From contig NZ_JAKZBV010000001.1 in assembly GCF_022539255.1 (NCBI RefSeq), forward strand, positions 930,001 through 994,000: 64,000 bases of DNA, in the 5' to 3' direction. Under the pieces are notes generated by a model that was not told the DNA's origin, did not search any database, and saw nothing but the letters and a program-made list of their open reading frames with translations. Source of the stretch: Sinomonas terrae. GTDB taxonomy: Bacteria; Actinomycetota; Actinomycetes; Actinomycetales; Micrococcaceae. A program made the position numbers and the translations under genes. Positions 39,561-48,239 of this stretch are shown here, one piece after another (position 1 is the stretch's first letter; the number at the start of each line of letters is the position of its first letter).

Positions 39561-40697
39561 ATGTCGACGGATTCCGCCTCGCGCAACAGTACGACGCCGG
39601 GCATCAGTACGACGGCGCTGGCCCGCCTGCGCCTTGCCGCACAGGGTCTCGTGCCGGGTGACTCGCTCCCCGAGCCGCTGAGGATGGCGCCGAACCCTGT
39701 CTCAGCGGTCCGGCGAATGGCGGCGCTGCAGAGTCAGGACCTCCCGGCCGGAATGCTCGCTGTTGGTGTGCGGACAGAGGGCGCCTCAGCGAGGGGTGTC
39801 GCCGCCGCTCTGGCGAGTGGCGCCGTCGTCCGCACGTGGACCATGCGCGGGACGCTGTTCATCGTCGCGGCCAGTGACGTCCGCACCTATGTAGGTCTCG
39901 CCTCGGAGCGTGTCATGCGCTCGGCCGCTTCGCGGCATCGGGGGCTCGGCATCGCGGAGGATGACGTGGCGGTCGCGCGAAAGGTCGCGGAGGAACGGCT
40001 CGGGGGAGGAATTGGCCTCACCCGGACGGAGCTGTTCGAGGCGTTTGAGGCTGCCGGCCAGCCCACCCGCAGCCAGCGCGGGATTCATCTGCTCTCGATC
40101 CTGAGCCATCGGCTGGTTCTTGTGCAGGGGCCGCTGCGAGGGCGGCAGCAGGAATTCAGGCTCGCGGACGAGTGGCTGCCACCGGGGGAGGGGCTCGCGG
40201 GCGACGAAGCCCTCGAATATCTCGCGGGCCGGTATGTGGCATCGCATGGGCCGGTGGACGAGCGTGACTTCGCATGGTGGATCGGCCAGCCGCTGGGGAC
40301 CGTGAGGGGGCCTTTTCGTGCGGCAGCTGCAAAGGCGGTCGGGCTCGAGGCCGGTGGGCGGGAGCTCTTCTGCACGCCGGAAGTCGCGTCTCTGCTCGAC
40401 TCGCGGGTGGGCGCCCGCACAGTCGTCGCACTGCCCGGCTACGACGAGCTCGCGCTGGGCTACCCCGACCGATCAGTGGCCATTCCGGAGCCGTATCTCG
40501 AGCGCCTCGTCCCGGGCGTGAACGGCGTCTTCAAGGCGATGCTCAGCGTTGGCGGCCGAGCGGTCGGGACATGGCTCAAGGAGGGGACCCCGGCCGCACC
40601 CCGCGTCCGGCCGGAGCTGTTCGAGGAGCTCGGGCCGTCGGCCGCCTCGGCGATGGCGCGAGCCGTGGCGCGGATCGAAGAATACTGGGCAGGCTGA
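39561..40697 (+). CDS. Winged-helix DNA-binding protein, AlkZ-like (HTH_42) glycosylase
   Basis: A 378-residue member of the HTH_42 superfamily, three winged helices in tandem. RRMAALQSQDLPAG contains the Q-x-Q motif (Q57, Q59) that in Streptomyces AlkZ does the catalysis on azinomycin crosslinks; E. coli YcaQ is another crosslink-removing member. TWTMRGTLFIV and ALPGYDELALGYPDRS are further family landmarks. The protein is therefore a candidate DNA glycosylase for interstrand crosslinks, though its activity is unproven. No biosynthetic cluster is near, so it is more likely the general YcaQ-like type. The ATG at 39561 has CATGAT six bases upstream; an in-frame GTG at 39531 lies in the terminator hairpin and is rejected. 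Confidence 0.8.
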   Translation: MSTDSASRNSTTPGISTTALARLRLAAQGLVPGDSLPEPLRMAPNPVSAVRRMAALQSQDLPAGMLAVGVRTEGASARGVAAALASGAVVRTWTMRGTLFIVAASDVRTYVGLASERVMRSAASRHRGLGIAEDDVAVARKVAEERLGGGIGLTRTELFEAFEAAGQPTRSQRGIHLLSILSHRLVLVQGPLRGRQQEFRLADEWLPPGEGLAGDEALEYLAGRYVASHGPVDERDFAWWIGQPLGTVRGPFRAAAAKAVGLEAGGRELFCTPEVASLLDSRVGARTVVALPGYDELALGYPDRSVAIPEPYLERLVPGVNGVFKAMLSVGGRAVGTWLKEGTPAAPRVRPELFEELGPSAASAMARAVARIEEYWAG

Positions 40698-40717
40698 CCC
40701 CAATCCGGCTACGTCGC

Positions 40718-40812
40718 CGACCGCAACTCCTTCCCTCGACCGCAACTCCTTCCCTCGACCGCAACTGCTTCCCTCGACCGCAACTGCTTCCCTCGACCGC
40801 AACTCCTTGCGA
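40718..40812. repeat. 19-bp tandem array, five copies
   Basis: CGACCGCAACTCCTTCCCT begins at 40718, 40737, 40756, 40775 and 40794. Copies three and four have TGCTT for TCCTT, and the last runs into a different element at about 40808. It begins 20 bases after the stop of the AlkZ-like gene. Confidence 0.92.
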
Positions 40813-40845
40813 AATTTCCACCAGACATGCGGCTCAGGGCAGCCC
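40808..40845. repeat. Half of a palindromic repeat, upstream of the AbiEi/nuclease gene
   Basis: This 38-base stretch (TGCGAAATTTCCACCAGACA and so on to AGGGCAGCCC) aligns with 41974-42011 on the other side of the next gene, with a one-base gap and most positions equal: the shared words are CGAAATTTC, ATGCGG and AGGGCAGC. Confidence 0.65.
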
Positions 40846-40950
40846 TTGTCACAACGCCGTCGGACGTTCGCCGCTGTTTGGGATCGCGGTTGTCCACATA
40901 GGGCCGGATTTGGACAAAGTCCTCGCAATTAAGCGGTGACGATGGGGGGC

Positions 40951-41904
40951 ATGGAAAGCGCGCATATCGGCTCTTTGCTGGCAGCCAGATGGCCTCCCAC
41001 TGACGTCGTATCGACGGCGAGCTTAAGAGCGGTCGGCATCGACGACCGATTGCTGAGCCGGGCGACGAAGGCGGGATTCGTCCTCCGTCTTCGTCACGGC
41101 GCCTACATTCCAGCCCATCGATGGCGGTCTCTTTCTCCTTGGGAACGCGATGAGGCCCGTTTGGAGGCCCACATCGAAGGGACAGACGGCGCCGGGATCT
41201 ACTGCCTGACGAGTGCGGCGAGGCTGCACGGTTGTTCAGTATGGAACGTCGGATCGAAGATCCATCTGGCGACTCGGTACTCGGGTGCCGGGACGAGTCG
41301 GGCTTCGGACACCGCGACCCACCAGCTGTCTCTCGCCCCAGCTGAGCTGCAGGTCGTCCTGCGAAGAGGCCGCCGTCTGCGGGTCACGACGTTGTTGCGC
41401 ACCGCAGCCGATTGCCTGCGGATCCTGCCGTTTGAACAGGCGGCCGTTGTGGGGGATAGCGCGCTCAGATTGGGGCTGGACATTTCGGATCTGAAAGCCG
41501 CTCTTGTTGCCGGGTCGGCGAGGGGCCGCCAGCGGGGTCTGCGTGCTTTGGGGGCAGTGGACGGTGCAGCCGAATCCGTGGGGGAGACCAGGGCGCGACT
41601 CCTGATTGAAATGCTCGGGTTTCCTCGTCCCGTGGCTCAGCTCGAGCTCAGGACCTTCGCAGGCCTCTACAGGGCAGACTATGCGTGGCCGCAGCTGAGA
41701 GTCATCCTCGAGTTCGACGGAGAGGGCAAATACAGCCTCGGTCCTGTTGATGAGGCGCTGCTTGCCGAACGGCGTCGCCAGTCGCTCCTCATGGAGCAAG
41801 GGTGGGTCTTCGTGCGCTTACGATGGGCCGACTTGGACCGGCCAGACGAGGTGCGGAACCGTATAGAGGCCGCGATCGCGATGGCCGGGCGTCGCTCGGC
41901 GTGA
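40951..41904 (+). CDS. AbiEi-type antitoxin-like domain fused to a DUF559-like nuclease domain
   Basis: A 317-residue protein of two parts. Residues about 15-110 resemble the winged-helix domain of AbiEi-type antitoxins and related regulators (STASLRAVGIDDRLLSRATKAG, RLRHGAYIP, CLTSAARLHG). The C-terminal 110 residues look like a DUF559/Vsr-type PD-(D/E)XK nuclease: ETRARLLIEMLGFPRP, then YRADYAWPQLRVILEFDGEGKY with the acidic pair and lysine, then QGWVFVRLRWADL. No AbiEii-type toxin gene adjoins it, so this is not a standard AbiE pair. Such stand-alone proteins are frequent in this bacterial group; the role is unknown. The ATG at 40951 follows GATGGGGGGC. Related repeats flank the gene. Confidence 0.7.
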   Translation: MESAHIGSLLAARWPPTDVVSTASLRAVGIDDRLLSRATKAGFVLRLRHGAYIPAHRWRSLSPWERDEARLEAHIEGTDGAGIYCLTSAARLHGCSVWNVGSKIHLATRYSGAGTSRASDTATHQLSLAPAELQVVLRRGRRLRVTTLLRTAADCLRILPFEQAAVVGDSALRLGLDISDLKAALVAGSARGRQRGLRALGAVDGAAESVGETRARLLIEMLGFPRPVAQLELRTFAGLYRADYAWPQLRVILEFDGEGKYSLGPVDEALLAERRRQSLLMEQGWVFVRLRWADLDRPDEVRNRIEAAIAMAGRRSA

Positions 41905-41948
41905 AGCGTGAAGTCCAAGCTGACCCGCAAGATGACGGACCAGATGCG

Positions 41949-42012
41949 ACTGCTGCTCTTACCCGCATTTCTGTACGAAATTTCGCACGCAAATGCGGGT
42001 GAGGGCAGCAGT
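41949..42012. repeat. Large palindromic element (22-base arms)
   Basis: The arm at 41949-41970 (beginning ACTGCTGCTCTTACCC) pairs with 41991-42012 (ending GAGGGCAGCAGT) with only two mismatches, which would be G-U pairs in RNA. The middle contains GAAATTTC. It lies between the ends of two convergent genes and could act as a two-way terminator, but its likeness to 40808-40845 suggests a dispersed REP-like element. Confidence 0.75.
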
Positions 42013-42032
42013 TCTGCGTCGCGCCAAATGCG

Positions 42033-43172
42033 TCAGAGGGTGCCGGTCGCGATCTTGAGCATGCGGCGGAGCGGCTCGGCCGCGCCCCACAGCAGCTGGT
42101 CTCCGACGGTGAAGGCCGAGATGTACTCGGGCCCCATCTCGAGCTTGCGGATGCGGCCCACGGGGATGTCGAGCGTTCCCGAGGCAGCCACGGGTGTCAG
42201 CTGGTCCATCGACGCCTGCTTCTCGTTCGGCACCACATGCGCCCACTCGTTGTCTGCATCGATGAGCTTCTCGATCTCGCTGACCGAAAGGTCCTCCCGG
42301 AGCTTGAGCGTGAGGGCCTGAGAGTGCGAGCGCATCGCGCCGATTCGGACGCAAAGGCCGTCCATGATGACCGGATCGATCGCGCCGCCAGCACTCGTCC
42401 CGAGGATCTTGTTGGTCTCAACCCCGGCCTTCCACTCCTCCTTGGACTGCCCGTTGCCGAGGTCGGCATCGATCCAAGGGATGAGCGAGCCGGCGAGCGG
42501 CACACCGAACTGCGTCGCATCCACGCCTCCGCGCTGGGCCGCCAAGACTTTGCGGTCGATCTCGAGGATGGCCGACGCCGGGTCCTCGAGCTCGGAGGCG
42601 ACGGCACCGTGCAGGGCCCCGAACTGGGTGAGGAGCTCGCGCATGTGCCGGGCCCCGCCGCCCGACGCCGCCTGGTACGTCATGGACGTGCCCCACTCGA
42701 CGAGGTTGTTGCGGAACAGCCCGCCGAGGCCCATGAGCATGCACGAAACCGTGCAGTTGCCGCCGATGAAGTCCTTGACGCCCGAGGCGAGGCCTTCGTC
42801 GATCACCGTGCGGTTGACGGGGTCCAGCACGATGATCGAGTCGTCGTTCATGCGCAGCGTCGACGCCGCATCGATCCAGAGACCGTCCCAGCCGGCAGCC
42901 CGCAGCTGCGGGTGGACCTTCTTCGTGTAGTCACCGCCCTGCGCGGTCACGATGATCGGCAGCTTGGCGAGGGCCTCGACGTCGTACGCGTCCTCAAGCC
43001 TGCCCGCGTCGCCCCCAGCAGAACCAGCGAAGGTGGGAGCGGCGCCGCCGGCGTTCGACGTCGAGAAGAAGACTGGGTTGATCGAGGCGAAGTCGCCCTC
43101 GTCCTGCATCCGCTCCATGAGCACGGAGCCCACCATGCCGCGCCAGCCGACAAAGCCCACCGAAGAAGTCAT
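42033..43172 (-). CDS. asd: Aspartate-semialdehyde dehydrogenase
   Basis: A 379-residue NADPH enzyme that reduces aspartyl phosphate to aspartate semialdehyde, the branch point to lysine, threonine, methionine and diaminopimelate. SSVGFVGWRGMVGSVLMERM is the cofactor loop, the catalytic cysteine is C140 in GGNCTVSCML, and the later SHSQALTLKLRED carries the catalytic histidine. It is closest in layout to the gamma-proteobacterial branch. The ATG at 43172 gives the usual family start and has TAAAAT seven bases upstream (leaderless); an in-frame ATG at 43181 lies within that box. No lysC partner is adjacent. Confidence 0.93.
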   Translation of the reverse strand: MTSSVGFVGWRGMVGSVLMERMQDEGDFASINPVFFSTSNAGGAAPTFAGSAGGDAGRLEDAYDVEALAKLPIIVTAQGGDYTKKVHPQLRAAGWDGLWIDAASTLRMNDDSIIVLDPVNRTVIDEGLASGVKDFIGGNCTVSCMLMGLGGLFRNNLVEWGTSMTYQAASGGGARHMRELLTQFGALHGAVASELEDPASAILEIDRKVLAAQRGGVDATQFGVPLAGSLIPWIDADLGNGQSKEEWKAGVETNKILGTSAGGAIDPVIMDGLCVRIGAMRSHSQALTLKLREDLSVSEIEKLIDADNEWAHVVPNEKQASMDQLTPVAASGTLDIPVGRIRKLEMGPEYISAFTVGDQLLWGAAEPLRRMLKIATGTL

Positions 43173-43244
43173 GCCTTCCATTTTACGGGCGACGGCGTTG
43201 CTCCCGCTGTGCGTTACTTCACGCCTCCCGCTGTGCGCTAGGAC

Positions 43245-43904
43245 TCAGTCGTTGCGGACCGCACGCAGGGCGGTCAGGAGGACGCCGTCGTCGCCCGGGT
43301 CCTCGGCGATGTCCGCCGAGTCGGGCATCTTCACGCCAAGCAGCCAACCGCCGTCGTGCGCCCGCCGCACCGACAGCGCGTAGCCTTGGCCGACGCCGTG
43401 CCGTTCCACGAGGACGCGCCCGTCGGGATGTTCGCCGAGGTGGCCAGCTATGAGCTGGAACGTGGCCTCGGTCGGCGCGAGATCGGCCCGCTGGGGGAGG
43501 GCCCACCACGTGCCGTAGGCGCGGGGCCGGAGGAGGATCGCAATCCCGGGAGCCTCGAGCAGGATGATGCGGTCCGACCACTCAGAGGATTCGAGGGTGA
43601 GGTCCATCCTGCGTTCTGCGCCACCGAGCGCCGCCGCGATGCCCGCGACAGGACCCTCGACCAGGAGCTCGCCTGTGCTGCCGACCTCGGCGAACCGGCG
43701 GGCGACGAGGGCAGAGGCACCCGAGGACAGCACCTCCGGGATGTCCGCGTAGTCGATGATGCCGAGAAGCTCCGCGGTGGCCTGGGCGCTCGGGCCGCCG
43801 TGAAGGGCGAGGAGCGCGAGCAGCTCGGCGAAGCCGAGGCCGATCTCCTCGGCCGTACCCTCGGCGGCTGTCTTCTCTGCGTCCTCTTCTGCCTCGGCAT
43901 GCAC
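43245..43904 (-). CDS. Conserved hypothetical protein, no recognised domain
   Basis: A 219-residue soluble protein I cannot assign. The first half is helical and alanine-rich (GFAELLALLALHGGPSAQATAELLG); the second half seems made of strands (RMDLTLESSEWSDRIILLEAPGIAILLRP, YGTWWALPQRADL, GYALSVRRAHDGGWLLGVKMP), as in a two-domain alpha/beta protein. It has no signal peptide. I chose the GTG at 43904 because TAGGGT lies seven bases before it (leaderless pattern) and the N-terminal sequence further upstream is unlike protein; a GTG at 43913 is also possible. Single gene, divergent from the permease. Confidence 0.6.
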   Translation of the reverse strand: MHAEAEEDAEKTAAEGTAEEIGLGFAELLALLALHGGPSAQATAELLGIIDYADIPEVLSSGASALVARRFAEVGSTGELLVEGPVAGIAAALGGAERRMDLTLESSEWSDRIILLEAPGIAILLRPRAYGTWWALPQRADLAPTEATFQLIAGHLGEHPDGRVLVERHGVGQGYALSVRRAHDGGWLLGVKMPDSADIAEDPGDDGVLLTALRAVRND

Positions 43905-44149
43905 GCACGCCACCCTACACGCCGTCGGGCACCCCGAGACGCTCGCCGCGGGGGCGCCGACGCGCCGAAACACGGCAGGCGGAAACTCTTTCCACATCGG
44001 GGTTCCGCCGTTATCGTCTAAGGGTCGCTGGGGGCAGGTCGTGATCTGGAGCACGTGGACGGAGGTCGCTCCGCGCGCACCCGAGGCGCGGGGCTGTCCT
44101 CAGCCTCGGCATTCTCTAGGTGCATTGCAAGCGACAAGGAGTGGACCGC

Positions 44150-45835
44150 ATGACCCAAGAAGTCGTCCAGACCCACCGTGGCCAGCCCCTCAAGCGGGTG
44201 GTCGGATTCTGGGGGCTCATGTTCGTCTCCCTCGGATCCATCATCGGCTCGGGCTGGCTGCTGGGTGCCCTCGGGGCCGCGAAGTCGGCCGGCCCCGCAT
44301 CTCTCATATCGTGGCTGCTTGCGGCCGTGCTCCTCGTGGTTCTCGCCCTCATCCATGCCGATCTCGGTGCGGCCTACCCCGTGGCAGGCGGCACCGCCCG
44401 CTATCCGCACTACGCCTTCGGCGCTCTTGCGGGCTTCACCGCAGGCTGGGCGGGCTATCTGCAGGCCGTCACGATCGCGCCGATCGAGGTCGAAGGCAGC
44501 ATCACCTATCTCGAGAGCGCTCCATGGGCATCAGGCCTCAAGATGGTGAACCCCGATTCGACCCTCACCCCGGTGGGCCTGCTCATCGCGGCGCTCGCCC
44601 TAGCCCTCTTCCTGGTCATCAACCTCATGGGCGCGCGGTGGCTTTCGGACAGCAACGTGGTGGTGGTGATCTGGAAGACGGCTGTGCCGATCCTGACCAT
44701 CATCGTGATCATCATCCTGAGGTTCCACCCCGGCAACTTCGGTCAGGGCGGGGGCGGCTTCGCCCCGAACGGCGTCCATGGGATCTTCGCGGCGCTGCCG
44801 CTGGGCGTCGTCTTCGCTCTCCAAGGCTTCGAGCAGGCCGCCCAGATGGCTGGCGAGGCGCGCAACCCGAAGCGGGACGTCGCGCGGGCCATCATCATCG
44901 CCATGTTCATCGGCGCCGCGATCTACATCCTGCTCGAGGTCGCGTTCATCGGCGCACTGGATCCGGCGAACATCGCGAAGGGCTGGGACAACCCGCTCGG
45001 CGCCGGCGCGTACGGGCCGTACTACGATCTGGCGATCGCTGCCGGAGCCGGATGGCTAGCGACAATCCTCCTGATCGACGCGGTCGTCTCGCCCGCGGGC
45101 ACTGGCCTCGTCTACGTGGGAACATCGGCCCGCATCTCGTACGCCCTCGGTGAGGACGACGCGCTGCCCTCGGCACTCACGCGGGTCAGCCGCCGCGGGG
45201 TTCCCTGGGCGTCGCTCGTCATCGCCTTCATCATCGGCCTCATCGCGCTGCTTCCGTTCCCGAGCTGGCAGTCCCTCGTCGGTCTCGTCACCGACGCGAC
45301 GGCCATCATGTACGCCTTCGCCCCGGTCTCGCTCGAAGCCCTCATCCGCCAGCATGAGAGCCGGAGGCACCCGTACCGCGTGCCGTGGCCGAAGGTCCTC
45401 ACCCCGTTCGGCTTCGTTGCCGCGAACCTGATCATCTACTGGTCCGGCTTCGAGGCCATCTGGAAGCTCCTGACGGCAATCCTCATCGGCCGGATCATCT
45501 TCGAGATCGCCCTGCGCCGCTCGAAGTCCCTCCGCGAGCGGCGCGACCTCGACTGGCGCGCGGCCTCGTGGATCTGGCCGTGGCTCATCGGCCTGCTCGT
45601 GCTCGGGCTCCTGGGCCGTTACGGGACCGGAGCGCTGAACGTCCTCCCCGAGTGGGTCGATATCGCCTTCGTCATCGGCTACGCCCTCGTCATCTTCTAC
45701 TACGCCGTGGGTCTCGCGATGAAGACAGAGGACATCGAGGCCGCCGTCGGCGAGGACGAGTTCGAGTTCGAGGCCATCGACGCCCTCGAAGGCGGGGCGG
45801 CCGGCCGTCCTGCCTCTGGGCCCGCAGTCGGCTAG
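44150..45835 (+). CDS. APC family permease (amino acid transporter)
   Basis: A 561-residue membrane protein with about 12-13 helices. LMFVSLGSIIGSGWLLG at helix 1 is the unwound substrate helix typical of the amino acid-polyamine-organocation family; SWLLAAVLLVVLALIHADLGAAYP follows. ALQGFEQAAQMAGEARNPKRDVARAI matches the helix 6 area and the conserved cytoplasmic loop. The C-terminus is an acidic tail of about 40 residues. The substrate is probably an amino acid; which one cannot be said. The ATG at 44150 follows AAGGAG eight bases upstream. Its stop codon shares bases with the convergent folA stop (CTAG). Confidence 0.85.
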   Translation: MTQEVVQTHRGQPLKRVVGFWGLMFVSLGSIIGSGWLLGALGAAKSAGPASLISWLLAAVLLVVLALIHADLGAAYPVAGGTARYPHYAFGALAGFTAGWAGYLQAVTIAPIEVEGSITYLESAPWASGLKMVNPDSTLTPVGLLIAALALALFLVINLMGARWLSDSNVVVVIWKTAVPILTIIVIIILRFHPGNFGQGGGGFAPNGVHGIFAALPLGVVFALQGFEQAAQMAGEARNPKRDVARAIIIAMFIGAAIYILLEVAFIGALDPANIAKGWDNPLGAGAYGPYYDLAIAAGAGWLATILLIDAVVSPAGTGLVYVGTSARISYALGEDDALPSALTRVSRRGVPWASLVIAFIIGLIALLPFPSWQSLVGLVTDATAIMYAFAPVSLEALIRQHESRRHPYRVPWPKVLTPFGFVAANLIIYWSGFEAIWKLLTAILIGRIIFEIALRRSKSLRERRDLDWRAASWIWPWLIGLLVLGLLGRYGTGALNVLPEWVDIAFVIGYALVIFYYAVGLAMKTEDIEAAVGEDEFEFEAIDALEGGAAGRPASGPAVG

Positions 45836-46392
45836 CGGCGGAACACGGTGATCCGGTAGCGGATACCGCTTCGCGACTCACGCCACCCGTCCTCGGCCGG
45901 ATCGGCGCCAACCAGGCGCCATTCCGGACCGAGGGCGGGTGCTTTCGTGTCGCCGTCCACTTCGAGATCGAGGAGCGTGACGACGGCGATGTCCACACCG
46001 TCGAGGGCGAGTGCCTGTTCGAACAGCTGACCGCCCCCGATCAGCCAGATCCGCGTGCCGCCGGGCGCTGCCGCGGCTTGGGCCAGGCCGTCGCCGAGCG
46101 AGTGGACGACGACGGCGCCCTCCGCCTCCCAGCCCTTCTGACGGGTCACGACGATATTCGTACGCCCCGCGAACGGCCGGAACTTGGGTGGGATCGATTC
46201 CCACGTCCGGCGCCCCATGACGACGGGGTGCCCCTTGGTGAGGGAAGAGAAGTGCGCGAGGTCCTCGGGGACGTGCCAGGGCATGGTCCCGTCGCGACCG
46301 ATCACCCCGTCCAAGGTCTGGGCCCAGACGAGGCCGACGCCGGGCGACGCGTTCGCGTCGAGGGGGGAGAAGTCCAGAGGTTCGGAGGTCAT
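45832..46392 (-). CDS. folA: Dihydrofolate reductase
   Basis: A 186-residue DHFR. VGLVWAQTLDGVIGRDGTMPWHVPEDLAHF holds the substrate loop and the catalytic Asp in PEDL; VVMGRRTWESIPPKFRPFAGRTNIVVT and RIWLIGGGQLFEQAL bind NADPH. It regenerates tetrahydrofolate, which thymidylate synthase oxidises to dihydrofolate. The gene overlaps thyA by four bases (ATGA), so the two enzymes of the thymidylate cycle are translated together. The first 17 residues are a short variable extension before the core. Confidence 0.95.
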   Translation of the reverse strand: MTSEPLDFSPLDANASPGVGLVWAQTLDGVIGRDGTMPWHVPEDLAHFSSLTKGHPVVMGRRTWESIPPKFRPFAGRTNIVVTRQKGWEAEGAVVVHSLGDGLAQAAAAPGGTRIWLIGGGQLFEQALALDGVDIAVVTLLDLEVDGDTKAPALGPEWRLVGADPAEDGWRESRSGIRYRITVFRR

Positions 46393-47210
46393 ACGGCGAC
46401 GGGCGCCTTGATCGCGGGATGGTGCCGGTAGTCGACGAGCTCGAAGTCCTCGAATCGGTAGTCGAAGATGCTCTCGGGCTTTCGCGCGAGATTCAGTCTC
46501 GGGTACGGATACGGCTCGCGCGAGAGCTGCTCGCGGACCTGCTCAAGATGGGTGTCGTAGATGTGGCAGTCGCCGCCGGTCCACACGAAATCGCCCACTC
46601 CGAGGCCAAGCTGGTGCGCCATCATGTGGGTGAGCAGCGCGTACGAGGCGATGTTGAACGGGACGCCGAGGAACATGTCCGCGCTGCGCTGGTAGAGCTG
46701 GCACGAGAGCTTGCCAGGCTCCCCATCGCTGCCGGGCTCGACATAGAACTGGAAGAACGCATGGCATGGCGGGAGCGCCATCTTGGAGACCTCGGCGACG
46801 TTCCATGCCGAGACGATGTGCCGCCTCGAATCGGGGTTGCTGCGCAGCGACTCCATGACTGCGGCAATCTGGTCGATGTGCTGCCCGTCCGGCGTGGGCC
46901 ACGAGCGCCACTGGACGCCGTAGACCGGACCGAGCTCGCCGTCGTCGTCCGCCCACTCGTCCCAGATGGTGACGCCTTGCTCCTGGAGCCAACGCACGTT
47001 CGAATCGCCGCGGAGGAACCACAGAAGCTCGACGGCGACCGACTTGAAATGGACACGCTTCGTTGTCACGAGAGGGAAGCCCTCGGAAAGGTCGAAGCGG
47101 ATCTGACGCCCGAACACGCTTCGCGTCCCCGTACCCGTGCGGTCGGACTTGTGAGCACCGTTTTCGAGGACGTCACGCAGTAGACGTTCGTAAGGAGTCG
47201 TGGTTTCCAC
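46389..47210 (-). CDS. thyA: Thymidylate synthase
   Basis: A 273-residue ThyA enzyme that methylates dUMP to dTMP with methylene-tetrahydrofolate. The catalytic cysteine is C149 in MALPPCHAFFQFYV; DRTGTGTRSVFG, FLRGDSNVRWLQEQG, QLYQRSADMFLGVPFNIASYA and GDCHIYDTHLEQ are all intact. The GTG at 47210 has TAAGCT seven bases upstream and no ribosome site, predicting a leaderless mRNA. folA follows with overlap. No flavin-dependent ThyX is in the window. Confidence 0.96.
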   Translation of the reverse strand: METTTPYERLLRDVLENGAHKSDRTGTGTRSVFGRQIRFDLSEGFPLVTTKRVHFKSVAVELLWFLRGDSNVRWLQEQGVTIWDEWADDDGELGPVYGVQWRSWPTPDGQHIDQIAAVMESLRSNPDSRRHIVSAWNVAEVSKMALPPCHAFFQFYVEPGSDGEPGKLSCQLYQRSADMFLGVPFNIASYALLTHMMAHQLGLGVGDFVWTGGDCHIYDTHLEQVREQLSREPYPYPRLNLARKPESIFDYRFEDFELVDYRHHPAIKAPVAV

Positions 47211-47255
47211 GACCGCTAGCTTAGTTGAGTCCAGCGGTCAGGACTGGCTACCAGA

Positions 47256-48239
47256 TCAGTCCTCGTACGGCTTGACCTGCTCGACCGCCACGACCTGCGG
47301 CGTGCCCTCGACCGTCACGTGGAACACGAGCATCTCGCCCGGCGTGAGGTAGGGATCTTCAGCGGGGAGCTCGCTCTCGATGCCCGGCTCGCACCGCTCG
47401 GCGAAGGCCTTGAGCAGGGTCGGCAGCACGGGTCGGTGGGTGCAGATGAGCCCGCTCGTCCGCTTGTCGAAGAGCTTGGGGACGATCGCGGCTGCCTTCT
47501 CCGGTCTCCTTTTGTACGCGGCCTCGGTGAGCTTCTCGTCGAGGCGGACCTTGACCTTGCCCTTGGAGGCCGCGATGTAGGGCCGTATGGTGTCGACGCA
47601 GCGACGCCAGGGGCTCGTGATGACGCGTTTCGGCCGCCAGGCAGCAAGCAGGCGGGCGACGGCTGCCGCCTGCCGGACCCCTGAGGCTGCCAGAGTCCGA
47701 TCACCCTCTGCCTTGGTCCACGAGCCGCGCGGCTTCGCCTTCGCGTGCCGCAGCAGGATGAGGGGCAGAGTGTCGAGCTCGCTGCGTCGGTGGCACTCGG
47801 CGAGCCAACGCAGGGGCAGGACGTCGGTCGGGTTCGTCAGGAGCGTTGCCGCCTCCTCGACGCCGCACCAGTGCACCGAATCGACCTCGGTGCCATCGGG
47901 GCGGACGACGGCGCTCGGCGGCACCTTGACCGCCCAGTAGTTGACGATCTTCAACCCCGCCGTGACGTGATAGCTCGTGGCTGGGAGCGGGACCCCGAGT
48001 GGCTCCTCGAGGCTGATCTCCTCGCGCACCTCGCGGATCGCGCATTCGGGCATGGTCTCGCCGCGGTCCTGCTTGCCCTTGGGCCAAGACCAGTCGTCGT
48101 AGCGCGGACGGTGGATGAGGAGCACCTCGAGTTCGCCCGAGCGCACGCGCCACGGGAGGGCCCCGGCCGCATAGACCGCGACGGGCTCGCCCAAGACCCG
48201 GTCATCGTCGGCAATGCGCGGTTGGTCCGCCATCGTCAC
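47256..48239 (-). CDS. mutT1: MutT1-like NUDIX hydrolase fused to a histidine phosphatase domain
   Basis: A 327-residue two-domain protein. The NUDIX domain (about 20-160) has the box GKQDRGETMPECAIREVREEI. The C-terminal domain (about 172-327) is a SixA-type histidine phosphatase with LLRHAKAKPRG. This fusion is the mycobacterial MutT1 type, which cleans oxidised guanine nucleotides (8-oxo-GTP and 8-oxo-dGTP) or dinucleoside polyphosphates. The GTG at 48239 overlaps the ppk stop (GTGA); an ATG at 48233 is the alternative. Placed directly after ppk, a common arrangement in actinobacteria. Confidence 0.9.
   Translation of the reverse strand: MTMADQPRIADDDRVLGEPVAVYAAGALPWRVRSGELEVLLIHRPRYDDWSWPKGKQDRGETMPECAIREVREEISLEEPLGVPLPATSYHVTAGLKIVNYWAVKVPPSAVVRPDGTEVDSVHWCGVEEAATLLTNPTDVLPLRWLAECHRRSELDTLPLILLRHAKAKPRGSWTKAEGDRTLAASGVRQAAAVARLLAAWRPKRVITSPWRRCVDTIRPYIAASKGKVKVRLDEKLTEAAYKRRPEKAAAIVPKLFDKRTSGLICTHRPVLPTLLKAFAERCEPGIESELPAEDPYLTPGEMLVFHVTVEGTPQVVAVEQVKPYED

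Noticed and set aside
40951..41904. A standard AbiE toxin-antitoxin pair
   Set aside because: Only the AbiEi-like domain is present; no AbiEii nucleotidyltransferase gene adjoins it, and the C-terminal part looks like a nuclease.
43995..44150. A riboswitch (cyclic-di-AMP type) before the APC permease
   Set aside because: GGTCGCTGGGGGCAGG resembles part of such an RNA, but the rest of the conserved core could not be found.
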